Source of the DNA: Andrena cerasifolii
Lineage: Eukaryota; Arthropoda; Insecta; Hymenoptera; Andrenidae
Assembly (NCBI RefSeq): GCF_050908995.1
Contig: NC_135125.1
Location: 11,681,011 to 11,745,010 of the forward strand
DNA: 64,000 bases
Reading direction: 5' to 3'
This document shows, one piece after another, positions 12,401 to 22,072 of the stretch. The position numbers and the translations under genes were made by a program. The notes under the pieces are model-generated. The model was not told where the DNA came from. It was given only the letters and a program-made list of their open reading frames with translations, and ran no database searches. The stretch's first letter is position 1. Each line of letters begins with the position of its first letter.

Positions 12401-15400
12401 GGCCGGGCGGCGACACGCGTCGCCTGTGTCCGAGGGCCAACATTTTTGCAGGTAGTTTGTCCTCCGCGTGAAAATCAATCGCTCCTGGAATAACGTTTTC
12501 GCGCGCGAAACATCGCGAATTACCAGCGCCACGTTAACTTCCTCTCGCGTAGAGTGTCCGATAAACATTTACCACGGATGCGTGGGCCGTAATTATGCAC
12601 GAAGTAGAGTCAGCTCGACGATAACCCCTTTTAGCGCGCTTCATCGGGAAATATGAATACTGCATTACGCGTGACTGGTGGAAACGGAACGTTAATCTCT
12701 GCCCTTTACGCCCGCGTTATGCCAGCGTTGTTTCCGCTAAGGACACTTTCTCCGCTCCAAAGTGACTCGGTGATCGAAAGCAACGCTGCTAATGGCTGTA
12801 TCGATCCCTGTAATCGCCGGGACAATCGTGTCCTCGCTGATTCATGCGGCACCGGACATTTATTCAACGGTCTAATTCCTAAACCGCACGGTTACACAGT
12901 TCTGAAATCAACCGCCGCTCGGGACGCCAACTAAGCCGATGCAATCTCTGCTTTCGCTCATCTCCAGTGAATATTGCAATTAGGACTCATGCTCGGATTG
13001 CAGGGAAAACTTGCTGCGAAATTGTTCGTGACATTGGAAATCAATGTTAAGCATATCAATCATTTTTTTTCTCTCTGCATCGACATATCCAGCTCGCTGA
13101 AAGGAGAAGAAGTCTAAAAGGAATCGTAAGTCGCAAACGCACCGTTTCCTAAACAAAAAATTGATGAACATTGCAGGAAATTCTACTCGATGAAACCATT
13201 GTCCACGTTTTTTAGAAAACTGTGTTTCTTTACAAATCTCCACCGATCCAGAGGTGTAGATTCACCCCTGAAAGCAGTGACCATTACTTTCTTAACACCC
13301 TGTACGATGAACGAAGGCTTTCACCAGCAGAGATACGTTGGTCGCCGAGTCGATGGGATCTGCTAATAAAGTCGTAGCTAAGCATCCCTCCAAAGGGGTG
13401 GGTAATAAGCTATGCGCGGCAGTTTCAAGATCCTCGGCGTGTTTCAAAGTTTTCAGCCGGGTTTTAATTAAAACGACGGACAAGTTCGAAAGCCAGTGGC
13501 TAGTTTTTCACCGGTCACCCCCTTTCTGCGCGACTCTTTAATTAAACGTGAAAAACGGGAGGCCGTTGTTAATTAGTTTTCACGCGTTTCTGGACGCCCT
13601 CTGCGAAGCCTTCGGTAGGACGAGCGTCAGTGGGACGTTTGCCCCGAGCGAGCTTGAAAATTCAATAACATCTGAATAATTTTTGGAGATAGCAGCTCGC
13701 GTGACGGGGCATTAGAGTTTCGGTAAACACCCGTGAAAGCCCGGAGTTTTATTCGGCGATAAATCCTCCCACTCGTATTGCTACGTTCCCTCGTGTATCG
13801 AGAATCTCGAAGCGTCGACGTTTACACGCCTTTCCCGCTACCTATAAATTATCCTGCGCCTCGGGTATCGAGCTCCGCGTTAAGTCCTTCCCGCATCCCT
13901 CCACTTACACTGCGATTAGCTTGCGCAAAGAATTTCCTAGACGCTGTCCCCGAAGTATTTCTTACGACGCGTCGTATCATCGCGAGGATCTCCCTGCTTA
14001 TTTAATAGCCGCGGCTATGTAACGAAGTTCGCAACCGCGTAACGCCCACCGTCCCTCGAAGAAACTTTTCTTTCCCACCACAAACGAACAGACCCACGCG
14101 TAACTTTCCCGCGTGAACGTTAAGCCAAGGGGGTTGAAACGATCAGCCAGTCGCGCGCGCAAGTTTGCAGGGCTTGCTCGATTCGTAATTGAGGCATTGT
14201 TGTTGGGAATAATTTATGCATTGACTCGGCCCGCGGGCTCCCATCTTCCCCTCTCCCTTTGTGCGCACGTCCTCCCGTTCCGCGCCAGCTTAACCGTGAA
14301 AGCCTTTCAGGCACAGACGCCGAATAAAACGGAACCGGGCGGGCCGAGGATATAAAACACCGGGAGGATTGGTGCGTTTAAATAAAATCTCGCTGTAACT
14401 GGCACGGCGTGCAAAGAGGGACAGGGGGCTTCTGTCGAATTGACCAGCAGCCCGTCCCAAAGCTCCGACCTGCTGGCAGCTGGAACGGAGTCGGGCCGAT
14501 TCCCAGCCTCGCGGTATAAAAAACTTTAATTTCCTTCTACGGGCCGTGGCGCGGGGGGGGGGGTGAGGCAGCGTCGAATAATACGCGTACTTTTTTAATA
14601 AAAGCCCGGTCTTGCGGAGCGCTCCGCGTCGGATTTGCAGGGAAAATGTACGACCCAGGGAACGTCACGCGACAAAGAAAAACAGCCAGCGGAGAACTCG
14701 CATTTTTCTTCCCCCAGCGGAGTGCGTGGACTGATTTAATGCCCCGCGGGGCTGGGCCAAGGGAAGACTCGCGGGGGCGGGGTATTCAGCGACGTCTGAA
14801 CAGCGTATTAGCTCGTTAAAACGGCCGACATCTATCCGCTGCTGGTGTCGCCTGGAAATGGCTGGCGGAGAACGATATCGCGATCGCGGAAGAACCGGGG
14901 GTGGCTCGAGACCTTCAAGTCGGTGCGGATTAGATCCTTGTTTCAAGGGAGTATTCTCACCAACACTACGACGGCAGCCAGCGTACGCGTGCCAGATCTA
15001 AATTTTAACAGCCACTCCCTCCTTGGGGTTGGATCCAATTTTTTGATGACCCTCCGTAGCGGAACTGCTCCCCGTCGGTGGTTTATGATTTATGCAGCAA
15101 GTCAGAACATTAGCGACGTAATGGTTCGAGAGAAGAATACATCAGGCTCCTCGTGGCGATGGTCGTGTGTGTCCGCGTATATTCCGCGCGCCGACCATAA
15201 AATCGCAGCTGGCCCGCGACATTCCGCCGAGCCTCAACGCTATTAGGGCCGCGCGCGGTCTCAGCTCTTCGGCCTTCTCCCTCTCGGCCAATTACTCGCG
15301 GGAAGCTTTAAGAAGCACGTAACGTTTTACGGTCAGCGTAAAACGCTCGGGACTTTCAGTGCGCCGTAACGCTTGTCCGCCGGATCACCGCAAGAGACTC

Positions 15401-18400
15401 CGGGAATCACTCGTTCCGCGCGTTTATCGCGTATCACTGTGTAAGTTGTGGATAAATATCATACGGCGGTAGCATCTGGCGGAATTTATGGCGGGGATAA
15501 ACGCGGTGAGACACGTGTAGTAGTTTCCTCGGCGAAGAAAGAAGAAGAAGAAGGGACGTTATAGGAAAGTAATAACCCGTGGCGGGGTGGGAACTAGATA
15601 GCTCCGAGGAAGGCCCGCTCGTTTTCTTCGATATTAAAATCTACGGTTTCATAAAGGGACCGTTATCGGGTCAAGGGTGCGCTGTTGATTTCCCACGCCG
15701 CGATTCCGCGTGATTCGCGTGCATTCCGGCTCGTTTAAACGCGAATTCGCGGCGCCTCGCTCACCCCCCGGTGTGTCGTTACAATCCTTGTTCCCGCAGC
15801 CACTCGACTGCGCGCGAAACGCAGTCAATTCCTCGCTGAGCAAAGGACGTTCAGCCTTTGTTCCGTAGAATTTCCGAGCTGCACCTCGAACGGAAAATTC
15901 GCCGATTTCTTCCGTCCAGACGCTTTCGCGAACATTAAACGACGAGGGAGGATAACGCGCTGCCTGTAGCCACGCTCTACTTTCCCCAACTGTACCCTCA
16001 AGTCTGCCTAAAAATCTGCCGCATCGCTATCTCGCCAAAGTTAACCGTTCGACGAAGGGGAAAGATCGTGGTCCATTCTGCTTCCGTTTACGCTTCGAGG
16101 CTGTATCGTTCCCGAGCGAAACAGCGAAGCGGTGCAACCTCGTAAATAGAACGTCGCGGAAATTTCATGCTCCCCGGGATATGGAACGCGAATGGAGGGA
16201 CGAAGAATCCCATCTCCTGCGTTTCTCTGAGAAATGCCTCGCACGCGTTGATACACCGCAACGAGATTCACTGATTAATGCACTCGGCGCACAGAATATA
16301 ACCGTGGACCGAGAACGCGTGCTTGCGGGGCGATGGGACGAGTTGCGGTGGGCTGTACGTAGTAGCTTCTTGGAAGAAAAAGAAGAGAAGGCGCGCGCTT
16401 CTAAACTCGTCAAACTGTTTCGCGGAAGTGGCTGTAAGCTTTCGGAATCGATGAAGCTCGCGTTCACTATCCCGCAAGCTTTTTCCGCCGAGAGGAGAAC
16501 GGCGGAGTAGCGGAAGCGATCCGTCGGGATGATGGAGCCTTCAAACTTGCGATCCCTGTCGTTGAGATAAAAAATGGTGTCTCGTCCCCGTGCAGGCTCC
16601 AGGATACAAGGCTGGAATGGGAGTGCTCCGTACACGGTCGTAAATATCCTTGCCTCAACAGGCTGGCGCGCATGCATACCTACTGAAATATCTGCGATAA
16701 AGAGACAGAGGGTGAACGGATAGGACAGCCAGCCACTCTTGGGATTCCCACGGTCTCCTCTGTCGGGAATATCTCGCGCAGTATCTCCAGAGGCGAGCTT
16801 CTTGATCCTGCGACCGTAACACCGCCGCGCACCGAACGCATCGCCTTGACGAATTCAATTTCGGTTAACCGCAATCGATTCCTCGGTCTCGCATCCCTTC
16901 GGTACACGTCGCCACATTCCAGAATGTGTTCTCGCCAGCTCGCACGACAGGAGTATTGTTGGAAAGCAAGCTTAGCCGTGTCTGCTTAATCTTCAGGATC
17001 GAGAAACATGTAGCTCCGAGAACCATGGTTTCCTTTTACGATGAAAATGGTTTCAGGGAAAGAAGAATCAATCTCCTATTCTATTTTTCTTCCCCGTGTT
17101 ATCGTTCCCGACAACTGTCTATCGATTTCCACGGGGGCTGTTTGGAGAGTTACAGATTCGCTGGCTCTACTTCACCATTTACGTCTTCTCGCGTTGCAGT
17201 GGCGCGTTTGTGAATTCGATGTTTTGGAAACGTCACGTTCGGCATGTTATCGTTGCACGAAGGCCGCCGTGTTTCTCGAGCTGCACGCGGATGCATAAAT
17301 TCGCGAATGAGCTCGCAATTGCTCGATCTCCCCTTTGTCCCCGGCTTCCGTCGCGCGGCTCGCGTAAACGAATACTGCGGTGTCGTCGATGCAGACGCGC
17401 GCGAATTACCGCGAGTCCGACTGATTTACCCTTAATCATTATTATAGAAGCAATCGAGGGAAATACGGCGGCTTGTTATTCGCGTTCACCGCGGCACTGC
17501 CAATAAACACGCGGATTTCGCCGGCGCATAAATAGCTCGTTCGAAATGAAATATGCATAACGCAATTAGCGCGAAGTTTTCATCAATTCCGGGGTATTAT
17601 CGCTGCGCGCCTGATTTTGAGCAAGTCATTCCCCGCCGAATTTCATACCGACCATAGATTATTATTATTCAAGGAAGAAATATAGAATTCTACAGCGACT
17701 TGAATCAGTGGCACACTCGGGTTTTAATCTTGGGGGAGCCGAGTTGAACGGATAGAAATATTTTCAACGCAAATTCAATAAAATTGCAATATCGCAATAC
17801 CGGTAATCGCGAGATATTCCCTCAAATTTTTACCGGTAATTCAATAAATTACGTATAGCAATATAGCGCATATATGCGTTCATTAATTCCATCGACATCT
17901 ACTACGTTATCAGTGAAAAAACACTTCAATTACTAATAAAGACGAAAACCGAAGTATCTCATGAAGAACCAACTCTGATCCAAAAGAAAACTAAAAATCT
18001 GAATCAAGTCATCAAAAAATGGACGTATTTTTAAGTAGAAAAAATAAGAAGAAAATATATGTTATACAAATAGCATATGATTTCTTAATGCCTACCCGGC
18101 CAACAAGTGTAGAATCTGCGAGCGCTTTATCCGTGGCTGGATTATTTTGTACAAAAATAAGGTCGCGATCAGGAGGCCAAAGTTTAGACGAATTATATTT
18201 TTTGTATGCTTATTTGTTAAAAAGAATTATTAAATAAAAAATATTTAATTATGTATGTAAGCTAAGATTCTTTTCATTGTTTTCGTGGTGACGATCCATA
18301 TTAATAAGTATTGCCAATAGTTATGCAAATATACCTATCTATTTTGTGTTATATCATTTTATATTTTATGTTCAGAATAGTTGTTTTCCATATATTTTTT

Positions 18401-21400
18401 TTAATGCTCGATTAGACTTCAAAAAAGTTTTTTTGTAATGTTTACTCTTATATCTTCAATACCTTAAAAAAATACCGGTTTTGATTGAAAATTTTACCGA
18501 ATTACCGGTCTTGAAAAAGTCGGTAATTGTGCAATCCCTAATTACAGAATTTATGTTAAAAATAAAATCCAGTTTTCTTTTCTTTTTACAAAGCTCTTGA
18601 ATTACTTCAGTCGTGGTTACATTAATCTCCTTTTTCCTTTTTCTTTGGGGTGTGCCAGGGCTCCTCGGCTCCCCTCAGAGTGTGCCACTGACTGGAACAA
18701 TCAATTTGCATCGTGCCAACCCAGCGCGCGAGATTTGCTAAAACCGCGAGCTTCTCTTTCGAAACGTGACGCTGTGAAACCGCGATATTTAAAACTTGTC
18801 AAGCCCCCTAAAGTTACCATCCGCGAAACATTGAAATTTCAGCAAAATTCCCAGTTTTGAAATTGCGCCGTTCGGCCGGTGGGAAAGCTCGGCGGGATTT
18901 CCGTAGCTCCGCTTCCCAGCTCGGGCCTGTTGGATCGAACTCGCAGTTTTAATGGCCGCTACCGTTGGATAACGACCGAACGATCGAACGACCGCGATAG
19001 AGGGCTGAGAGTGGAATAACTGTCTCGCCCCGCCGTTCGAAAACAACTCGGGCAACGGCGTCACCGGCGGACCCGACAATTTCCGCTCGTCGAAGTCGTT
19101 CCAGCGCGCGTTACATCGAAGAAACTCCATCATCCATATTTATCAAGTCGACGCGCAGCCATAGGCGAACGTCGCCCGTAACGGGCTCGTCAGGGCGACG
19201 CGGTCGACCTTTCTCTGGCTTTCGATCGAGCCACGGCCAACTACGGGTTCAATTTCCTGTCAGGGTTCGCCAAGTTTCAATTTGCTCGTCGTCGTCGTCT
19301 GGTAGGTAGTCGAGTCCTCCGTGGGCTGCCTGGACGGGTGTGAATTAATTAGCGAGTCGTAATTAATCAGCCGCGCGCTCCTCGAAATCCGTGGCTACTG
19401 TCCAGGGAGCTGCGAGCATCCTTTGGTGGTCGATTATTGGCGAACGCGCTGAGAAAAGTTATTCAACCCCTCTCCCGTCATTCAATAATAATCCTCTGTC
19501 ACTTAATTACAAGGACGACCGGAGTCTTCCTTCCATTATGCGCCCGAGAGAAACCGCACACCTGCGCGAGATAACTTACCACATCGAAATTGGCTGCCTT
19601 CGATCACCCTGGCTCTAAATAGAAAGATGCTTCTCCAGTTACGCGTGCAGCGTTGCGCGAACACTTTCAGGTGTTCGCCGTGACGATTGCTGATCTGCGC
19701 GCTGGAAATAATCGAGGCTCTCCCAAGGGCGTTTTATCGCCTCACCAGCAGCGTGGGCATCGTCGAGAGCGTATCTTTCGCAGCGAGTTCGATCCGTCGC
19801 GCTCACAGACACCCGCCCAATAGAGCTTGATTTCGCGCGTACACGCGCCCGAACTGACCGCAAATCAATTAGCTCTGCTAATTAGACGGTCGACCGCCGC
19901 GCGGACAGCCGGTGCAAGATTTATCCGCGATGGGATCCGTGGGCGGTAAATATCGTTCCCACTGATTTCCCTGCAGCGACCGTGACATTTACCGTTCAGC
20001 TATCAGCCCTCCCTCGCTGGCAGACTTTCATTTCTCGCGGTAATAGCCACCCTGCTCGTTATCATCAAGAAATATACCGCGATAAAGGTGGGATCTTACG
20101 AGTTCCCCTACGTACGAGGAGAACGAAGCCTACGATAGTCGGCCGGCGAGCCTCGTATCGATCATCGCTGCCCGTCTACTTTCGGCCGGCCGTTTTATGG
20201 GTCATTTCGTTGCGAAGTCCCTGTCGGATGCGACCCATCAGCCCGATAGGGTTCCGGCCCGTGTAACCGAGCATCGAGACCACGATCAAGACCACGGCGA
20301 AGGGTCACGGAACGGGGCACTCTTTCGACAGCGGGTCCGCCAAAGCGCTGTCGTTGGTCCGTGCGCCAATTCCATCCCCTCAGGTTGCTCGGTTCTCGTG
20401 GCTTACAACGTCGAATCCTTTGACGACAAGACTAAGCCCGTGCCTCGATTCGCGATGAATTGCTTCCGACGTATGCTTCCCTGAAAGACGGCTTCGTCCA
20501 CGAATGTTTCTTCCCCTTTACCAGCGCGGTGCTTCGCAAAGTGGACGATTTAGTCCGTGGCTCCCTTTGGACTCGCCAGCTCGCGGCGCGCAGAGCTCTT
20601 TGCCGGGTTCTCGCGAGGAACGAGGCGAAAGGAGAGAACGCCTCGCGACAACTGCGCGTTAATGCAATCGTGAGCCGCTCGTTTATTGAATTCAACTTGA
20701 CGATTTCAATGTCTCGTCGATGCAGGACGACTGGTGATACGTCAAAGGAGCCGCTGGATTCTGCAACGATGCCTGCGGTTTTCTTCGCGGACGCATCGCC
20801 GTGATTTCTGGTCCCTCGTTCTCTTTGCTCTCGCATGATAGATCGCGCGGGCAGCCGTAAATCTTTAAGAAACCGTCCTTCACGCTTCCGACCCGCGATT
20901 CTCGGCGCTGTTCTTGCTGTCGTTGATTGGACGCATTTCGTACGGTACGCTTAAGAATACAGGTGAAGTCCAATTTCTATGATCTGTAGTCGCGGAGGAT
21001 TCATAAATCTCGCGTTTAAGAGATCTACCTAGGTACAATTTTTTTTTATATTCTTAAAAGGTGCTAGAATACCGCTACAAACGTGCAAAATGATACGCGC
21101 AATACTTCTTCCTTTTTATAATCCCCGAAAAATTAAGTCGTACTCTTAATTCGAAGAGATAATTAATTCCTATAAAAGAGTTAATCCTTTCCATGCTAGT
21201 AGTAAAAGAAGTGTCTCGGGAGAACAGATAATGGCTTATGCGAGCGCGTAGATAGTAGTAGTAATAAGTAAGAGCTAATAAAGTTCTATAACTAAAAGCC
21301 ACTAAGCTTCCGACCATTTCTGCCATTAATCAACCAACAGTGCCCCTACTTCTCCCCTTCTAATGCCACGTGTACGTGTCTTTTCGCGATTTCCCTGCCG

Positions 21401-21930
21401 ATTGCCACGGCTATCTCCTCTGGCACAGCCTGTTCGTGGTGCGGGATTCGAATGGGCGCGGTCGCGATCGTAAATCGTTAGGCGAGAGCCGCGGGATCGT
21501 CGCGGCCGGGCCCATCGTCGATAATACTACTTGACGGGGTGGGTTACGAAGGATCGCGTGCTCACCTGACTGCTTGCGTGTCGCTGGGCTGCAGTTGCGG
21601 CAACGATTGGGTTTGCTGTAATCTTTGGGCTTGGTTCCCCGTGCCTTTGCCAGTTTCGCTCGCGATCTCGTCCCGCGTCGCCTCTTCGTCCACCTTCTTG
21701 TCCTCCACCTACGACAAAGCACGGGAGAATTCGTTTACTACCGTTCTCCGCGAATAGTGGAGCACGTCCGATACAGAGCAGAGGGAGAGGAGCTTCCTCT
21801 TCGCGGAATGCGCGCTACCGGAGAGAAGTGATTCTCGTACCGTGATAGGGTAGAGGGAAACTTGTCGCTCGGCAGAGTCCGACGACATCTCCGTGGTTTC
21901 CGGCCCCGCGTGTCTCTCGTCCTCGGCCAT
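308..21930 (-). CDS. Arrestin gene, 5' part (seven coding exons; C-terminal exons lie beyond the left edge)
   Basis: Arrestins bind activated, phosphorylated G-protein-coupled receptors at the membrane and stop G-protein signalling. The exons join in consistent phase in the order 21930-21841, 21708-21566, 11965-11830, 11278-11129, 1292-1145, 759-559, 471-308. Visible arrestin landmarks are VYKKTSQNNKLTLYL (the two phosphate-contacting lysines near the N-terminus), VLVDPDYLQDKK, the finger-loop segment FRYGREDEEVMGLTF, KRLGPNAHAF, TTVRMGIR (Arg at the place of the phosphate-sensor Arg of vertebrate arrestins) and FLLSDGRVGLEARLDRAIYA, which opens the C-terminal lobe. The finger-loop region is closer to insect sensory arrestins (phosrestin type) than to kurtz/beta-arrestin as I recall them, but I do not assign an ortholog. 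Odd points are a roughly 77-residue leader before the arrestin fold and about 40 extra residues between the lobes. The join of the first two exons to the rest rests on phase only. Confidence 0.88.
559..759 (-). CDS. Arrestin coding exon 6 (end of N-lobe and most of an enlarged linker)
   Basis: The acceptor is gaaaattcag| and the donor G|gtgagc, 201 nt. The split codon with exon 5 is GCT (Ala). The first half codes ERAEEKLHQKTTVRMGIRVM, the strand carrying the Arg that acts as phosphate sensor in vertebrate arrestins. The second half, after QR, is about 45 residues rich in Thr, Pro, Ser and charged residues, where other arrestins have a linker of about a dozen residues. No strong earlier donor is present, so the extra sequence seems truly coding. 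Confidence 0.88.
1145..1292 (-). CDS. Arrestin coding exon 5
   Basis: The acceptor is ccgtctcgcag| and the donor G|gtgagt, 148 nt (49 codons plus one base). It codes EELIKRLGPNAHAFTMEITP, then VAPPSVQLVPAKEYNGAPIGTSYDIRAYV. This is the arrestin segment that normally reads (E/K)LxxKLGxNAxPFxxxxPxxxPxSVxLQ and ends before the middle-loop region. A 9.8-kb intron separates it from exon 4, but the joined protein is continuous against the family, so no exon is missing between them. Confidence 0.94.
4640..4690. repeat. Half copy of the 28.2-kb inverted-repeat element
   Basis: The stretch ttttaattttggcacttacc followed by ctacagtgttttccacaagg and agtc matches the arms of the element at 28195-28328, allowing for one strand flip and a few changes. 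No partner arm is visible nearby, so this is a solo end or a decayed copy. Confidence 0.5.
8460..8992. mobile_element. PIF/Harbinger-like element, short and non-autonomous
   Basis: The ends are inverted: GGGTACGTTTATGTT at 8460 and AACATAAACGTACCC ending at 8992. The match continues inward for a further 10 bases (AGCTGCGATA) after two mismatches. The element is 533 bp and is flanked on both sides by TTA (8457-8459 and 8993-8995). A TWA 3-bp target duplication and GGG-starting ends are typical of PIF/Harbinger. Inside is a short plus-strand frame from about 8608 with MIDSEEELVLSSSS, which resembles the acidic start of some Harbinger transposases, but no catalytic domain. It is AT-rich relative to its surroundings. 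Confidence 0.7.
11129..11278 (-). CDS. Arrestin coding exon 4 (finger loop)
   Basis: This is a 150-nt exon of exactly 50 codons, phase 0 to phase 0, with acceptor gtgttgcag| and donor CAG|gtctgt. It codes VYGQITLTFRYGREDEEVMG followed by LTFCNEAVMCLAQLYPP and a polar tail. YGREDEEVMGL is the finger loop that inserts into the receptor core; QLYPP is the strand following it. The reading frame is intact and highly family-like. Confidence 0.95.
11830..11965 (-). CDS. Arrestin coding exon 3 (start of the arrestin N-lobe)
   Basis: The acceptor is tttgtcccctag| and the donor AAG|gtgagt, 136 nt. After one base that completes a split Arg codon it codes VYKKTSQNNKLTLYLASRDL, then IVSDTKIDQLQGVILVDPDYLQDKK. 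This matches the first beta strands of the arrestin fold. The tandem Lys in VYKK corresponds to the phosphate-binding lysine pair of vertebrate arrestins. It ends in phase 0 and joins exon 4 to give the usual DKK-VYGQ junction. Confidence 0.93.
13027..13312 (-). repeat. Possible decayed retroposed repeat
   Basis: Read on the minus strand, this AT-richer stretch starts cgtacagggtgttaagaaag and continues through ggggtgaatctacacctctgg and aaagaaacacagttttct. The opening tacagggtgt occurs again at about 54375 (tgtacagggtgtcttttatt) and, less exactly, at 9285, which suggests an interspersed repeat end. No reading frame or target duplication was recognised. Confidence 0.3.
17784..18540 (+). mobile_element. 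hAT-family transposon remnant
   Basis: The right end, read inward on the minus strand, is TAGGGATTGCACAATTACCG. The left side carries attgcaatatcgcaatacc followed by ggtaatcgc, a degraded version of the same end. Both flanks repeat the word accggtaat. Between them lies a plus-strand frame (18019-18237) coding a hAT C-terminal dimerisation segment. The element is AT-rich, and most of the transposase is lost. Confidence 0.7.
18019..18237 (+). pseudogene. hAT transposase C-terminal fragment
   Basis: The 72-codon frame contains PTSVESASALSVAGLFCTKI, then RSRSGGQSLDELYFLYAYL. This matches the hAT dimerisation motif (PxTSVxSERxFSxAGxxxxxxRxRLxxxxLdxLxFL), with the usual Glu-Arg after SVES changed to Ala-Ser. 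The zinc finger and DDE parts are absent and stops lie upstream, so it is a dead fragment. Confidence 0.75.
21566..21708 (-). CDS. Arrestin coding exon 2 (Gln-rich leader)
   Basis: The acceptor is ctttgtcgtag| and the donor CAG|gtgagc. The exon is 143 nt and codes 47 residues plus two bases. The product is polar, beginning VEDKKVDEEATRDEIASETG and becoming Gln-rich (QAQRLQQTQSLPQLQPSD). It leaves two bases, AG, which complete an Arg codon with the first G of the arrestin exon at 11965, exactly where insect arrestins carry a basic residue before V-F/Y-K-K. It is probably disordered. Good splice sites and clean phase argue for a real exon. Confidence 0.62.
21841..21930 (-). CDS. Arrestin coding exon 1 (N-terminal leader)
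   Basis: The exon opens at ATG 21930-21928 and codes 30 residues starting MAEDERHAGPETTEMSSDSA. It ends in phase 0 at ACG|gtacga. The leader is acidic and Ser/Thr-rich and has no signal peptide. The frame stays open upstream for about 25 codons without another ATG, so this ATG is the natural start. Assignment to arrestin depends on exon 2 joining exon 3 in phase; a separate gene on the same strand is the alternative. Confidence 0.6.
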
Positions 21931-22043
21931 TTCCTTCGCGGTGTTCCCGTCGCGGCCACAAAGGCTCAGTAAACAGTACAGAACAACGCACAAGTCTGCT
22001 TCCAACTATTCAGCACTCGGCACGAGACACGTCGGCTCTTTCG

Positions 22044-22072
22044 ATTCACTGATAGTCGCGCACCTTTAAACG
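22044..22072 (-). promoter_or_regulatory. Possible arrestin core promoter
   Basis: Reading the minus strand upstream of the exon 1 ATG, a TTTAAA box is followed about 20 bases later by ATCAGTG, close to the arthropod initiator TCAGT, with the A at about 22050. The spacing is shorter than the usual 30 bases. It would give a 5' UTR of about 120 bases. No transcript evidence is available. Confidence 0.28.

Larger units (their letters stand above)
11966..21565. other. Long arrestin intron 2 (about 9.6 kb)
   Basis: It contains an AT-rich repeat-like tract at 13027-13312, the hAT remnant at about 17784-18540, a short (gaa)n tract near 15535, and a run of ten or more G near 14555. Open frames at 16165-16677 (minus) and 20432-20836 (minus) have no family motifs and no convincing splice sites. 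No other gene was supported. Confidence 0.55.

Noticed and set aside
16165..16677. 170-codon minus-strand frame in arrestin intron 2
   Set aside because: No motif; opposite strand is equally open.
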